From: Kibdelosporangium banguiense
GTDB taxonomy: Bacteria; Actinomycetota; Actinomycetes; Mycobacteriales; Pseudonocardiaceae
Assembly: GCF_017876405.1 (NCBI RefSeq)
Contig: NZ_JAGINW010000001.1
Coordinates: 1,563,203 to 1,627,202 of the forward strand
Length of the DNA: 64,000 nt
Direction: 5' to 3'
Every line of letters starts with the position of its first letter. Within the stretch, counting starts at the first letter, position 1. Below the pieces are notes generated by a model. That model had not been told where the DNA came from. It saw nothing but the letters and a program-made list of their open reading frames with translations, and did not search any database. Made by a program: the position numbers and the translations under genes. Positions 47,703 to 57,476 of the stretch are shown here, one piece after another.

Positions 47703-48800
47703 GTGCGCGCGCTGCGAGTGGTCGGGCTCGGAGAGGACGGCAAGACCGTCATCTGCGAGGACCCGATCCGTGGCGAGCGCTTCCAACTGCCTGCGGACGA
47801 GCGGTTGCGCGCGGCTGCCCGTGGCGACGTCACCAGACTCGGCCAGATCGAAATCGAGCTGGAGAGCCAGATGCGCCCACGTGAAATCCAGGCCCGCATC
47901 CGTGCGGGTGAGTCCGTCTCACAGGTCGCCGCGGCGTCCGGTCTGCCGGAGGACAAAGTCGAGCGGTTCGCATACCCCGTGCTGCTCGAGCGATCCCGTA
48001 CGGCCGACCTGGCCCAGCGGGCGCACCCGGTGCGTGAGGACGGGCCGGATGTGCAGACGCTGGGCGAGGTGTGCGCACATGCGTTCGGCCTGCGTGGCCA
48101 GGAGTACTCCGAATCGACCTGGGACTCGTGGAAAAGCGACGAGGGCAAGTGGATCGTGCAGCTGCGCTGGACGGCCGGCCGCTCGGAGAACCACGCGCAC
48201 TGGTCGTTCCACCCTGGCGCGCACGGTGGCACGGTCACTCCGCTCGACGACCACGCCCACGACCTGCTCGACCCGAACCCGAACAGGTCGCTGCGGACCG
48301 TACGGCCGGTGACGGAGCTGGCCAGGCAAGCGCTTGCGGTCGAGGCTCCGCCACGCCCGCAACCCCAACCTCAGCCACAGCCCGAGCCGGTGCCTGTGTA
48401 CCGGCAGCCCGAGCCCGAGCCGGTGTACCAGCCTCCGGAGCCGGTCCGCGAGCCGGAACCGGCCCCGGTGTACCGCCAGCCCGAGCCGGTCCGCCAACCG
48501 GAGCCGGTGCCCGTGTACCGCCAGCCGGAACCGGTCCAGCAGCCGGAGCCCACGCCGGAACCGGTGGTCGCCCAGCAGCCGGAACCGGAGCCGGTCGCAC
48601 AACCGGAGCCGGAGCCCGCTGCCGAACCGGCCGAGCCGGCTGCGGTGACCAAGCCGGTTCAGGAGGAACTGGTACCGGAGCCCGAGCCCGAGGCGGCCAA
48701 GGAGAAGCCGGCCCCGCGGCGCGGCAAGGGCAAGAAGAACCACCCGGTCGTCCCGGCCTGGGAAGACGTCCTGCTGGGCGTCCGCTCCAACCGGGGCTGA
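47703..48800 (+). CDS. sepH: Septation protein SepH
   Basis: 365 residues from the GTG at 47703, 6 bases after GGGAGG; the ATG at 47679 lacks a site. Residues 1-190 are the DUF3071 domain with its helix-turn-helix (ARIRAGESVSQVAAASGLPE, then RFAYPVLLERSRTADLA). A Pro/Glu/Gln/Tyr repeat region follows (about 215-320, units such as VYRQPEP), and a short conserved end (PAWEDVLLGVRSN). In Streptomyces and mycobacteria SepH binds FtsZ and promotes division. The central repeats are of variable length among species. Confidence 0.92.
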   Translation: MRALRVVGLGEDGKTVICEDPIRGERFQLPADERLRAAARGDVTRLGQIEIELESQMRPREIQARIRAGESVSQVAAASGLPEDKVERFAYPVLLERSRTADLAQRAHPVREDGPDVQTLGEVCAHAFGLRGQEYSESTWDSWKSDEGKWIVQLRWTAGRSENHAHWSFHPGAHGGTVTPLDDHAHDLLDPNPNRSLRTVRPVTELARQALAVEAPPRPQPQPQPQPEPVPVYRQPEPEPVYQPPEPVREPEPAPVYRQPEPVRQPEPVPVYRQPEPVQQPEPTPEPVVAQQPEPEPVAQPEPEPAAEPAEPAAVTKPVQEELVPEPEPEAAKEKPAPRRGKGKKNHPVVPAWEDVLLGVRSNRG

Positions 48801-48810
48801 ACCCGCTGAG

Positions 48811-48844
48811 GAGTGGTTGTCGCGTTGTTTCGCGACAACCACTC
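48811..48844. terminator. Convergent terminator after sepH
   Basis: GAGTGGTTGTCGCG (48811-48824) and CGCGACAACCACTC (48831-48844) form a perfect 14-bp stem, loop TTGTTT. It lies between the sepH stop and the stop of the minus-strand membrane protein gene, which it overlaps by 2 bp. Confidence 0.85.
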
Positions 48845-49826
48845 ACTTGGCTCGCTGGTACAGCAAGTCGGGCACCCAGTTCGCGCGGTCGACCGGGTTG
48901 TCCACTGCCACGATGGTCGTCGCGATCAGCCTGAGCAGGTCGATGTCCAGGTGCTGACTGGCAGAGGTGGCGAAGGCGAAGACGCCGTGCCCCGTGTCGA
49001 GGATCTTGACCGTGTGCGAGTCGGTATGCGCGGAGTGACTGCTGACCTGGTCATTCGGGATGATGTCAGGCTCGGCGGGCATCAGGCCGGCCGTGATGGT
49101 CTGCATCGTGTCGTCCGGGCCGACTCTGCGGAACTCCACCGAGGACACCAGGGACGACGCGCTGATCTGAACCGACGTCAGGGCCAACCCGTCCTCGCGG
49201 CTGATTCTGAACGGCACGGTCACCGGCGACTCGCCAGGCAGGACGGCCTGGGCGACCCGGTGGATCTTGTCCATGACATCCGAGTCCGGCACATTTTCCC
49301 AGTACACAGTCGCCCATGAATCTTCGGCCCAGCTCCAGACCAGCACCGGTCCCGGCTCGATCCAGTACGCCTCCCGGCCGTTCACGTCGGCCGCCCGTTT
49401 GCCCAGGCCGGGGTACGCGGGCGGGTACGGCGAGTTCATCGGCGGGAAGACCTCGATGGTGGCGGTGCCCTGCCCGCCGTCGGCCCGGATCAGCTTGATG
49501 ACCTGACGGCCAACGCTGGTCTCGTACGTGTCCGGGGTGAATCCGCCCGCCGAGCCGACTGTGACGACCCGCTTCAAGAGGTCGAACCCCTCGGTCGAAT
49601 GGGCCGGGGCAGTCGCGTCGGGCAGGTTGTGGATCAGCATCGGCACACCGACACCGGCGACGATCACCAGACCGGCGGCCGCGAGCATGCCGGCGACCAC
49701 ACGCCTGCGGCTCTGGCGCCGCCCGGTACGCACGGCTTGGACGACGTCGACCTTGGACCGCTCGGCCGGGGCGGCGTCCCGCAGCGGGGCGAGCAGGCCG
49801 ATGCCCTCTTCTTCGGTCCGGTTCAT
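48843..49826 (-). CDS. Membrane protein partner of the SigE-type sigma factor
   Basis: 327 residues from the ATG at 49826, 8 bases after GGGAGG. A cytosolic head of about 45 residues, one helix (VVAGMLAAAGLVIVAGVGVP) and a long outer domain. Its start is only 5 bp beyond the sigma factor stop. The layout suggests a possible anti-sigma or signal-sensing partner, as in many SigE-family pairs of Pseudonocardiales, but there is no recognisable zinc anti-sigma motif. The outer domain (WIEPGPVLVWSWAEDSWATV) is unassigned. Confidence 0.6.
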   Translation of the reverse strand: MNRTEEEGIGLLAPLRDAAPAERSKVDVVQAVRTGRRQSRRRVVAGMLAAAGLVIVAGVGVPMLIHNLPDATAPAHSTEGFDLLKRVVTVGSAGGFTPDTYETSVGRQVIKLIRADGGQGTATIEVFPPMNSPYPPAYPGLGKRAADVNGREAYWIEPGPVLVWSWAEDSWATVYWENVPDSDVMDKIHRVAQAVLPGESPVTVPFRISREDGLALTSVQISASSLVSSVEFRRVGPDDTMQTITAGLMPAEPDIIPNDQVSSHSAHTDSHTVKILDTGHGVFAFATSASQHLDIDLLRLIATTIVAVDNPVDRANWVPDLLYQRAK

Positions 49827-49831
49827 CGCCG

Positions 49832-50344
49832 TCACCTCCCGTCCTGCAGGCTGAACGCCTGGTCACCCAGTTGTTTCCGCAATGCGGCCAGGCCGTGTGA
49901 GGTCTGGCTCTTGACGTTGCCCGGCGAGCAGCCGAGCATCCCGGCGACCTCGATCACCGACAGGTCGTAGAGGAACCGCAGCACCAGCACCGCACGCTGT
50001 CTGGGCGGCACGCGGCTGAGGGCGGCGTGCAGGACCTGGCTCGTCTCCACGTCCGGGCCGGGCGGCGCGAACTGCTCCGGCGGCTCGTCGACCAGACGGT
50101 TGCGGGTGAACCAGCCCGCTCGTTGTTCGTTGAGGAATGTCCGGACCACGATGGTGCGGACGTAGGCGTCGAGGTTCTCGGCCTTGCTCGCCTTGCGCCA
50201 GTGCAGGTAGAGCCTGGTGATCGCGTTCTGCACGATGTCGTCGGCACGATGGTCGTCGTTGCAGAGCAGGTACGCGATCCGGCGCAACGCGGGCAGCCGG
50301 GCCGTCACGTACTCCGTGTATTGCTCCTCGTCCGTTGTGCGCAC
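49832..50344 (-). CDS. SigE-family ECF sigma factor
   Basis: 170 residues from a GTG at 50344 after AAAGGGGG. Region 2 (YTEYVTARLPALRRIAYLLC, DDHRADDIVQNAITRLYLHW) and region 4 (LSRVPPRQRAVLVLRFLYDL, AGMLGCSPGNVKSQTSHGLA) are those of the actinobacterial SigE group (ECF41-unlike, short). It should direct RNA polymerase to a regulon that may include its own operon. Coupled to the membrane protein gene that follows. Confidence 0.92.
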   Translation of the reverse strand: MRTTDEEQYTEYVTARLPALRRIAYLLCNDDHRADDIVQNAITRLYLHWRKASKAENLDAYVRTIVVRTFLNEQRAGWFTRNRLVDEPPEQFAPPGPDVETSQVLHAALSRVPPRQRAVLVLRFLYDLSVIEVAGMLGCSPGNVKSQTSHGLAALRKQLGDQAFSLQDGR

Positions 50345-50403
50345 GGCGCACCCCCTTTGCCCAGAGGACACCAGAGGCAACACCACCGGTTGTGTGACTC
50401 CGA

Positions 50404-52101
50404 TCACACCGGCCACACCCAGACGCCACCGACGTATCGCCCACCGGTACCGAACAGGGCATCACAGGCGCGTCTCAGTTCGTCCGGACGGTCACTCGGG
50501 CCGAGGACCACCGCGCTCGCTCGCCAGAACTCCACGTCCCGGCGCGCCTGCTCCCGTTCGTCCGGTCCGATCGATTTCTCCTCGCCGCGTGTGATGGCCT
50601 CCAGCAGCCGCGAAGTCGGCCGCTGGATCGCGCCGTAATGTCCCTCCTTGGTGGTTCCCGGCCCGACGAAGTACCCCTCGATGATCGGAAAGCCCATCCC
50701 CGCCTGTGCCTGCCAGTACAGCGGCAGGGAGTGACTCGATGTGGCCGGTGGCACCATGATCACCGAACGGTCCGGGCCCGCGTAGTCGCGCCACATGCCC
50801 TCGGTGAAGAACTCGGGTGTCACCGGCCGCTGGACAGTTTGAAACGGAGTCGGCGCGATCGGCAGCAGAACAGCCGCGAGCGTGCCGAACCACAGTAATC
50901 GCAGGGGAATATGCGTCGCGTGCTCAGCCAGCGTGAGAATTCGCTGACACGCCATGGCAATCAGGATCCCGATCACAGGAACACAGGCCATCGACAATCG
51001 CGCGCCCAGCAACGAGTTCAGAAGTGGTAACTGGGAAAAAGCCATCCAGGGCATCGGGATGCCTGTCTTCTCCCCGTTGACCGACAGCCACCAGCCCAAC
51101 GAGAACACAGCCATGACGCCCGCCGTGATCACGAGTGCCCGTGCGGACGCGACACGCCACAGCCAGATCGCGAGCACGACTACGAGAATTACCAGCGGCC
51201 AGCCGAAAAACGCGTTCTCCTCGGTCGGATTGGACTCCAGCCGTTGCCGCACAACTGAATCACCCGCGAGCGAGGACCTGCCGAACGCGGTCATGGCGGC
51301 CAGGTCGTTGCCCGCGGCGCCATGCCCCATGTTGCTGTAGCTCTGCGGGCCGTAGAACTGTTTCCAGACCGGATAGGCCACCAGCGGCAACGTCACCAGC
51401 ACCGCGACGCCCAGGCCCTTCAACAGATTCCTGGTCACCGTCGCCGGGCGGGCACAGCCGTAGACCACCAGCGTGATCGCGGCGATCAGCAACGGCTCCT
51501 CGCCCACGAACACCTGGTAAGTGATCAGCAGACCGAGCGCGAGCCCGTTGCGAACCGGATTCCCGCCCCTGGCCAGCACGATCACCCTGGACACAATGAA
51601 CGGCAGGACGAACATCGCCACGAAGTTCGGGTGTGCGTTGGCGTGCGAGATCATCGGCGGCGCGAACGCACAGAACCCGCCCCCGATCGCCGCGCCGATC
51701 CGGGACTGCGCGAGATGCCGGGAGATCACCCAGTACCAGCCGGCCGCGCTGCCCGCCATACCACCGGTGAGCACGACGGCCCAGGTGGCTGTGGTGCCGA
51801 ACACCCATGTCACCGGGGCCAGTGGAATTCCCAGTCCCAGCATGGATGTGTTGGCCATCATGTTGACGCCGAGCGGGTGGTTCTGCAGCGTCGTGACCAG
51901 CGCGTCGTCCGGTGCGTACGCCGCCACCCCGAAGAACCACTCGAACATGTTCTGGTCCTGCAGGCTGTTGACCAGGTAAGCGCGGTCCAGATCCGTCCAC
52001 AAATGACTGTAGAGCAGCAGTGCGCCCAGGACGTAACAGGCGATGACTGCGGCGTCGACGGCGGTGATCTGTACCCGCCGGGTCGCTTCCCTCAGAACCA
52101 T
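50404..52101 (-). CDS. Polytopic membrane protein, possible glycosyltransferase-like
   Basis: 565 residues from the ATG at 52101 (or GTG at 52104) after GAGGTG. At least ten hydrophobic segments, an outer loop after the first helix (SLQDQNMFEWFFGVAAYAPD), and a C-terminal soluble domain of about 160 residues (RSVIMVPPATSSHSLPLYWQ, FPIIEGYFVGP). This resembles GT-C membrane glycosyltransferase-like proteins found in actinobacteria, though the D-D/E pair cannot be fixed with confidence. Stop is 59 bp before the sigma factor start on the same strand, so co-expression is possible. Confidence 0.6.
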   Translation of the reverse strand: MVLREATRRVQITAVDAAVIACYVLGALLLYSHLWTDLDRAYLVNSLQDQNMFEWFFGVAAYAPDDALVTTLQNHPLGVNMMANTSMLGLGIPLAPVTWVFGTTATWAVVLTGGMAGSAAGWYWVISRHLAQSRIGAAIGGGFCAFAPPMISHANAHPNFVAMFVLPFIVSRVIVLARGGNPVRNGLALGLLITYQVFVGEEPLLIAAITLVVYGCARPATVTRNLLKGLGVAVLVTLPLVAYPVWKQFYGPQSYSNMGHGAAGNDLAAMTAFGRSSLAGDSVVRQRLESNPTEENAFFGWPLVILVVVLAIWLWRVASARALVITAGVMAVFSLGWWLSVNGEKTGIPMPWMAFSQLPLLNSLLGARLSMACVPVIGILIAMACQRILTLAEHATHIPLRLLWFGTLAAVLLPIAPTPFQTVQRPVTPEFFTEGMWRDYAGPDRSVIMVPPATSSHSLPLYWQAQAGMGFPIIEGYFVGPGTTKEGHYGAIQRPTSRLLEAITRGEEKSIGPDEREQARRDVEFWRASAVVLGPSDRPDELRRACDALFGTGGRYVGGVWVWPV

Positions 52102-52272
52102 CACGTACGGGTGACACCTCAGATCGTCGATCGGGTTGCAGGCACAGCGCAAATTAGCCGGTTATTTGACCTCAAGTGCACTGAAGGTCGCAGGATTGGC
52201 CGAAATTGGAGTGCGCCCGCCCAGGTTGGTCTCTACCGTAAAGGGCTGGCGTCGGACTTGTTGGGGGCGGGG

Positions 52273-54045
52273 ATGAACCAGGCCAAGGAGCACGCCTCGG
52301 CCTACGCGTCACTCAAACGCCTCGGCCCTTGTCTGCGGCCGTGGCGACGTCGGCTGATACTGGCGATCGTCCTGACCATGACCGCGATGACGGCGGGGCT
52401 GCTCATCCCGCTGGCGATCCAGCGAATTCTCGACGGCCCGGTGGCCACCGGCGACACGAGCGGCCTGATCTGGCCGGTTCTGGGTGTGGCACTGCTCGGC
52501 TGCGTGGAAGCCGGGCTTTTCTACACCCGGCGGAAAATCCTGGCGAAACCGACCACCCGGATCGAAGCGCGGATGCGCGAGGACCTCTACGACCAGCTGC
52601 AACGGCTGCCGATCGCGTTCCACGACCGCTGGCAGTCCGGCCAGCTGCTCTCCCGCGCGGTGGCCGATCTGTCGATCATCCGCAGCTTCATCGCGTTCGT
52701 CGCGATCTTCCTGGTGGTCAACAGCATCACCCTGGTCGCCGGGCTGGTCGTGCTGTTCACCCTGAACTTCTGGCTCGGGCTCACAGTGCTGGCCGGCGCG
52801 CTGCCACTGATCGCGATCTCCACGGTCTTCGAACGCAAGTACAAGGTGGTCGCGCGGCTGGCTCAGGACCAGGACGGCGACCTGGCCACCACGGTCGAGG
52901 AGTCCGCGCTGGGCATCCGCGTGCTCAAGGCGTTCGGCCGTGGCCCGCATCTGGCCAGGAAGTTCGCCAAGCAGGCCGTCGAACTGCGCGGCACCGAGAT
53001 GCACAAGATCCGGATCAACTCGTTGCTGTGGGGCGCGATCGTGCTGCTGCCCGAGATCGGTATCGCCGGTCAGCTGCTGGTCGGCACGTTCAGCATCGCC
53101 GACGGCACGATGACGGTCGGCACCTTGGTCGCAGCCGTCACGATCGCGACGTATCTGCGTTGGCCGACCGATTCGATCGGCTGGCTGCTGGCCGAGACGA
53201 ACCAGACGGCATCCGCGGCCGACCGCTACTTCGAGGTGATGGACGAGCCTCGCACGGTCGCCGATCCGCCGGAACCGGTGCCGCCGGCCGCTCCGGCACA
53301 CGGATACCTGAGGTTCGAAAACGTCCATTTCAGGCATTCCGAAGGCAGCAAGGAGATCCTGCGCGGAGTGGACCTGGAGGTCCGGCCGGGCGAGACGGTC
53401 GCGCTCGTCGGGTCGACCGGCAGCGGCAAGACCACACTGACGGCACTGGTCGCGCGGCTGGCGGACGTGACCGGCGGGCGGATCACGGTCGACGGCGTGG
53501 ACATCGCCTCGATGACGTTGGCCGATCTGCGAACCCTCGTGTCGATGGCCTTCGAGGAGCCGGTGTTGTTCTCGGCGAGTGTCCGGGAGAACATCGCGCT
53601 CGGCACAACCGATGCCACCGACGAGCAGATCCTGCAAGCGCTGCGGATCGCGCAGGCCGCGGACTTCGTCGGCAACCTGCCATGGGGACTGGACACCAGA
53701 ATCGGCGAGCAGGGCCTGTCATTGTCCGGCGGGCAACGGCAACGGCTCGCACTGGCCCGCGCGATCGTCGGCCGGCCGGAGATTCTCGTACTGGACGACC
53801 CACTGTCCGCTTTGGACGTACACACCGAGGCAGAGGTGGAACGCGCACTGCGCGAAGTCCTGACCGGAGTCACCGCGTTGGTCGTGGCTCACCGGCCGAG
53901 CACGGTCCAGCTCGCCGACCGGGTCGCGATGCTGGCCGACGGCCGGATCGCGGCAGTCGGCACACATTCCGAACTGCTGGCCGGCAACACGGCATACCGG
54001 ACGCTTCTGTCTACTTTGGATGCTCCCGAGGAGGTGCGAACATGA
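52273..54045 (+). CDS. ABC exporter half-transporter A (degenerate Walker B)
   Basis: 590 residues from the ATG at 52273. Six-helix ABC membrane domain (about 25-305), then the nucleotide-binding domain with Walker A GSTGSGKT near 380, signature LSLSGGQRQR near 485 and Walker B ILVLDDPLSALD near 508. The catalytic Glu after the Walker B Asp is Asp here, the mark of the degenerate site in heterodimeric exporters. The partner gene overlaps by 4 bp and has a complementary defect in its signature. Probably a multidrug or lipid exporter. Confidence 0.93.
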   Translation: MNQAKEHASAYASLKRLGPCLRPWRRRLILAIVLTMTAMTAGLLIPLAIQRILDGPVATGDTSGLIWPVLGVALLGCVEAGLFYTRRKILAKPTTRIEARMREDLYDQLQRLPIAFHDRWQSGQLLSRAVADLSIIRSFIAFVAIFLVVNSITLVAGLVVLFTLNFWLGLTVLAGALPLIAISTVFERKYKVVARLAQDQDGDLATTVEESALGIRVLKAFGRGPHLARKFAKQAVELRGTEMHKIRINSLLWGAIVLLPEIGIAGQLLVGTFSIADGTMTVGTLVAAVTIATYLRWPTDSIGWLLAETNQTASAADRYFEVMDEPRTVADPPEPVPPAAPAHGYLRFENVHFRHSEGSKEILRGVDLEVRPGETVALVGSTGSGKTTLTALVARLADVTGGRITVDGVDIASMTLADLRTLVSMAFEEPVLFSASVRENIALGTTDATDEQILQALRIAQAADFVGNLPWGLDTRIGEQGLSLSGGQRQRLALARAIVGRPEILVLDDPLSALDVHTEAEVERALREVLTGVTALVVAHRPSTVQLADRVAMLADGRIAAVGTHSELLAGNTAYRTLLSTLDAPEEVRT

Positions 54046-55862
54046 GCGAGGACGAATCCTGGCGTGGCGTGGCCGCCGAGGAGGTCGAAGAACTCGGCAC
54101 GGCGGTCGGCGCCAAACTGCAGGCGCGGTCCCGGCGATTGCTGGGCTCGCTCATCCGTCCGCGCCTGGGACTGGCCGCACTGACGCTCGGGATCGTGATC
54201 CTGCAGAACCTCGCTTCCCTGGCAGGTCCGTTGCTGATCGCCGTGGCGATCGACGACGGCATCCCGGCAGCGATTCGTGGTGACACCACGGTTCTAGCGT
54301 GGTGCATCGGCGCGTATGCGGTGAGCTCGCTGGCGAACTCCTTGCTGCTGATGGCGTTCCAGCGGCTGGCCGGGTGGATCAGCCAGAACGTGCTGCTGGA
54401 CCTGCGGCAGCGGTTGTTCCGGCATTCGCAGCGGCTGTCCTTGTCATTCCACGAGTCCTACACCTCGGGCAAGGTCATCTCCCGGCTGACCGCGGACGTG
54501 GACACGCTCAAGCAGCTGCTGGAAGACGGCCTCGACAACATGCTGAACGCCGTGCTGTCGCTGGCGTTCATCGGCACGCTGCTGCTGATCCTGGACGTGC
54601 CGCTTGCCTTGATCGTGATGGCCGGGTTCATCCCGCTGGTGCTGATCACGCGCTGGTTCCAGGCCACGTCGCGCACGGCCTACCGCAGCACCCGCGGGGC
54701 GATCGCGAAGATCATCGTCCAGTTCGTCGAGACGATGAACGGAATGCGTGCGGTGCAGGCGTTCCGCCGGGAGGCTCGCAACGAGTCGATCATGCACGGG
54801 CTCAACACGAGCTACCGCGACGCCAACTACACCGCCGTGAGCGCGGTCGCGGTCTTCACCGCAAGCGTCCGGGCGGTCGGCAACCTGTCGCTGGCCCTGG
54901 TGCTCGGGATCGGCGCGTGGCGGGTCACCGGTGGCAGCCTTGAGCTGGGCATCCTGACCGCGTTCACGTTGTACCTGCGGCGGTTCTACGACCCGCTGGA
55001 CGATCTGGCGATGGTCGCGAACTCGTACGCGTCGGCGAGCGCGGCTCTGGAGAAGATCTCCGGCGTGCTGGAGGAAACGCCGTCGGTCGCCGAGCCCGCA
55101 CACCCGAAACCGTTGCCACAGGGCGGAACGATCACGTTCGAGCAGGTCGAGTTCCGCTACAGCGCCGATGGTCCGGTCGTGCTGCCGAAGTTCGACCTGA
55201 CGATCCCGGCGGGCCAGACCGTCGCGCTGGTGGGCGCGACCGGTGCGGGCAAGTCGACGATCGCCAAGCTGGTCGCCCGGTTCTACGACCCGTCGTCGGG
55301 TTCGGTCCGGCTGTCCGGAGTGGACCTGCGCGACACCGCGGACGCCGACCTGCGCGACAAAGTCGCCACCGTGACACAGGAGAACTTCCTGTTCTCCGGT
55401 TCGGTCGCGGAGAACATCGCGCTGGGCAGGCCGTCCGCCACTCGTGGCGAGGTCGAGTCCGCGGCTGCCGCGGTCGGCGCGCACGAGTTCATCGCGGCAC
55501 TGCCGGAGGGCTACGACACGGACGTCCGCAAACGCGGCGGCCGGCTGTCGGCAGGGCAGCGTCAGCTGGTCGCGTTCGCTCGGGCGTTCCTGGCCGACCC
55601 GGCCGTGCTCGTCCTGGACGAGGCCACGTCCAGCCTGGACGTACCTGGTGAACGTGCGGTGCAGGCGGCGCTGGAGACAGTGCTGGCCGACCGGACGGCG
55701 TTGATCATCGCGCACCGGCTGTCCACTGTGCTGATCGCCGACCGAGTCCTGGTCGTCGAGGGCGGCCGGATCATCGAGGACGGCTCCCCCGCCGACCTCG
55801 TCGCCGAGGGCCGCGGCGAGTTCGCCGCCCTGCACCAGGCCTGGCTCGACTCACTCGTCTAA
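54042..55862 (+). CDS. ABC exporter half-transporter B (degenerate signature)
   Basis: 606 residues. An N-terminal extension of about 30 residues, six helices, and a nucleotide-binding domain with Walker A GATGAGKS near 402, a changed signature (GGRLSAGQRQLVAFAR, LSAGQ in place of LSGGQ, near 502) and Walker B LVLDEATSSLD with the catalytic Glu. With protein A it should form one working ATP site (A signature, B Walker motifs) and one degenerate site (B signature, A Walker motifs), as in TM287/288. Substrate unknown. Confidence 0.93.
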   Translation: MSEDESWRGVAAEEVEELGTAVGAKLQARSRRLLGSLIRPRLGLAALTLGIVILQNLASLAGPLLIAVAIDDGIPAAIRGDTTVLAWCIGAYAVSSLANSLLLMAFQRLAGWISQNVLLDLRQRLFRHSQRLSLSFHESYTSGKVISRLTADVDTLKQLLEDGLDNMLNAVLSLAFIGTLLLILDVPLALIVMAGFIPLVLITRWFQATSRTAYRSTRGAIAKIIVQFVETMNGMRAVQAFRREARNESIMHGLNTSYRDANYTAVSAVAVFTASVRAVGNLSLALVLGIGAWRVTGGSLELGILTAFTLYLRRFYDPLDDLAMVANSYASASAALEKISGVLEETPSVAEPAHPKPLPQGGTITFEQVEFRYSADGPVVLPKFDLTIPAGQTVALVGATGAGKSTIAKLVARFYDPSSGSVRLSGVDLRDTADADLRDKVATVTQENFLFSGSVAENIALGRPSATRGEVESAAAAVGAHEFIAALPEGYDTDVRKRGGRLSAGQRQLVAFARAFLADPAVLVLDEATSSLDVPGERAVQAALETVLADRTALIIAHRLSTVLIADRVLVVEGGRIIEDGSPADLVAEGRGEFAALHQAWLDSLV

Positions 55863-55912
55863 GAGGCACCGCCTGGGCCCGATCTCGCCCATACGCTCAA
55901 TTGCCGGAGCCT

Positions 55913-56485
55913 CTACAGCAGCACGATCACCAGGGCGACCCAGCCGCATGCCAGGCCGGCGGCGACGCCGAGGGCGACCCAGCGCCAGACCAGGACACGG
56001 CGGGCCAGCCAGACCGAAGGGGCCAGGCCCGCCGTGACCACCAGGTTCGCGCCGATCGCCAGGAGCGCGCTGGTCTCGCTCAAGGTCACCGCGAGCGTCA
56101 GCACGGCGGCCAGCGTGACGATGGCCATGAGGACGCTGACGGTCAGCCCGGTGAGCCAGGGTGTCGGCTCAGGCAGTTCAGGCTCGACTGCGCTGTTGGC
56201 GGTGGCGTCGACCAGCAGGATCTCGCCGGTCAGCGGGTCGTGGTAGCGCACTGTGGTGTCCAAAACCACGGACAACCGGTCGGCGAGCTGACGGCCGCGA
56301 CGGGAGACAAGCACCGCAGCGGTGGCGTCTTCGGGAGCGTCGGCGCGTTGCATGGCAGCCACGACCTGGGCCCACTCGTTCAGCGAGGTGGAAAGCTCAG
56401 CCGGAATCGGGAGCCGGTGCGGGTCCACCACCTGCTCGTCCGGACCGACGAGCTCCGCCTGCTCACCGTTTGTGCGCAATTCCAC
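55913..56485 (-). CDS. DUF2537-family membrane protein
   Basis: 190 residues from a GTG at 56485 (VELRTNGEQAELVGPDEQVV). A soluble first half of about 105 residues and three C-terminal helices (LTGLTVSVLMAIVTLAAVLT, LLAIGANLVVTAGLAPSVW, WRWVALGVAAGLACGWVALV). Matches the DUF2537 family of actinobacteria, of unknown role. It starts 8 bp after the methyltransferase stop, so both are probably on one transcript. The ribosome site is weak. Confidence 0.75.
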   Translation of the reverse strand: MELRTNGEQAELVGPDEQVVDPHRLPIPAELSTSLNEWAQVVAAMQRADAPEDATAAVLVSRRGRQLADRLSVVLDTTVRYHDPLTGEILLVDATANSAVEPELPEPTPWLTGLTVSVLMAIVTLAAVLTLAVTLSETSALLAIGANLVVTAGLAPSVWLARRVLVWRWVALGVAAGLACGWVALVIVLL

Positions 56486-56493
56486 ATGTACAG

Positions 56494-57288
56494 CTAACCA
56501 GTTCCGAGGGCGTAAACAGCGACGGCACCAGCTGTGGCGACGTTCAAGGAGTCGACCCCACCCGCCATGGGGATGCACACAGCGTGGTCGGCCGCGTTGA
56601 TGGCGACGTCCGTCAGGCCTGGACCTTCGGAGCCGAGCATGATGGCGACCGGGCCGGTGGCCTTGACCTCGTTCAGTGGGACGGCATCCGCGCGGGGCGT
56701 GAGTGCGAGCACCTGGAAACCCTTGCTCTGCAAGAACTCCAGTGCACCGGGCCACTCGGCCGCGGTGGTGAAGGGCACGGCCAGCACGTGCCCCATGGAC
56801 ACGCGGACACTGCGCCGGTACAGCGGGTCGCTGCAGCCTGGTCCAAGGATGACCCCATCAACCCCCAGCGCCGCCGCGTTGCGGAACAGGGCGCCGAGAT
56901 TCTCGTGGTCGCCCACGCCTTCCAGGACAAGCAGCCGCCGGGCACCGGTGAGGTCGTCCAGCGACCATGGCTGGGCGCGGTCCGCGACCGCGAGCACACC
57001 ACGATTCAGGTGAAACCCGACGACCTCGGCCATGACGTCCGCTGATGTGACGTACGCGGGCACCGAACTGTCCACTTCGGTGTCGAGTTCGGCGATCCGA
57101 CGCTGCACGCCCAGCAGCGAGCGCACCGGGTAGGGCGAGGCGAGCAACCGCCGGACGACCACCACGCCCTCGGCGATGACCAGGCCTTTCCCGCCCGGCC
57201 GGTCCGGCCTGCGGTCGGCCGTGGTGAGATCACGGAAGTCGTCCAGTCTCGGATCGGCTGGGTCTGTTATCCGGATCACTTCGGCCAC
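56494..57288 (-). CDS. SpoU/TrmH-family RNA methyltransferase
   Basis: 264 residues from a GTG at 57288 (VAEVIRITDPADPRLDDF). The trefoil-knot SPOUT motifs are present: motif 1 VLEGVGDHENLGALFRNAAA (the N and E-N-x-G-x-x-x-R residues), motif 2 AIMLGSEGPGL and motif 3 VCIPMAGGVDSLNVATAGAV. The N-terminal 90 residues form the substrate-recognition domain. It methylates a ribose 2'-OH of tRNA or rRNA using SAM; the target is unknown. In some actinomycetes related enzymes give resistance to ribosome-targeting antibiotics, but nothing here supports that. Confidence 0.9.
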   Translation of the reverse strand: MAEVIRITDPADPRLDDFRDLTTADRRPDRPGGKGLVIAEGVVVVRRLLASPYPVRSLLGVQRRIAELDTEVDSSVPAYVTSADVMAEVVGFHLNRGVLAVADRAQPWSLDDLTGARRLLVLEGVGDHENLGALFRNAAALGVDGVILGPGCSDPLYRRSVRVSMGHVLAVPFTTAAEWPGALEFLQSKGFQVLALTPRADAVPLNEVKATGPVAIMLGSEGPGLTDVAINAADHAVCIPMAGGVDSLNVATAGAVAVYALGTG

Positions 57289-57476
57289 GGGCGTGATCTT
57301 TTCATGGTTGGGGCTTCCACCAGCCGGGAAACCCCGCATATGGACTACAGGATCTCGCAGTGCGTCATCCAGGGATGACCCACAGCACCGATTTGGCCGC
57401 TAGCAATCGGCACAATCGCTGTGTCAACGTTGTTTCTCCCAGCTAGTGCGGCCGAGCCGAGCGAAGGGGAGGCGGC

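Noticed and set aside
48363..48660. Pro-Glu-Gln repeats in sepH as a separate repeat element or CRISPR-like array.
   Set aside because: The repeats are in frame, vary in length and encode the known flexible linker of SepH.
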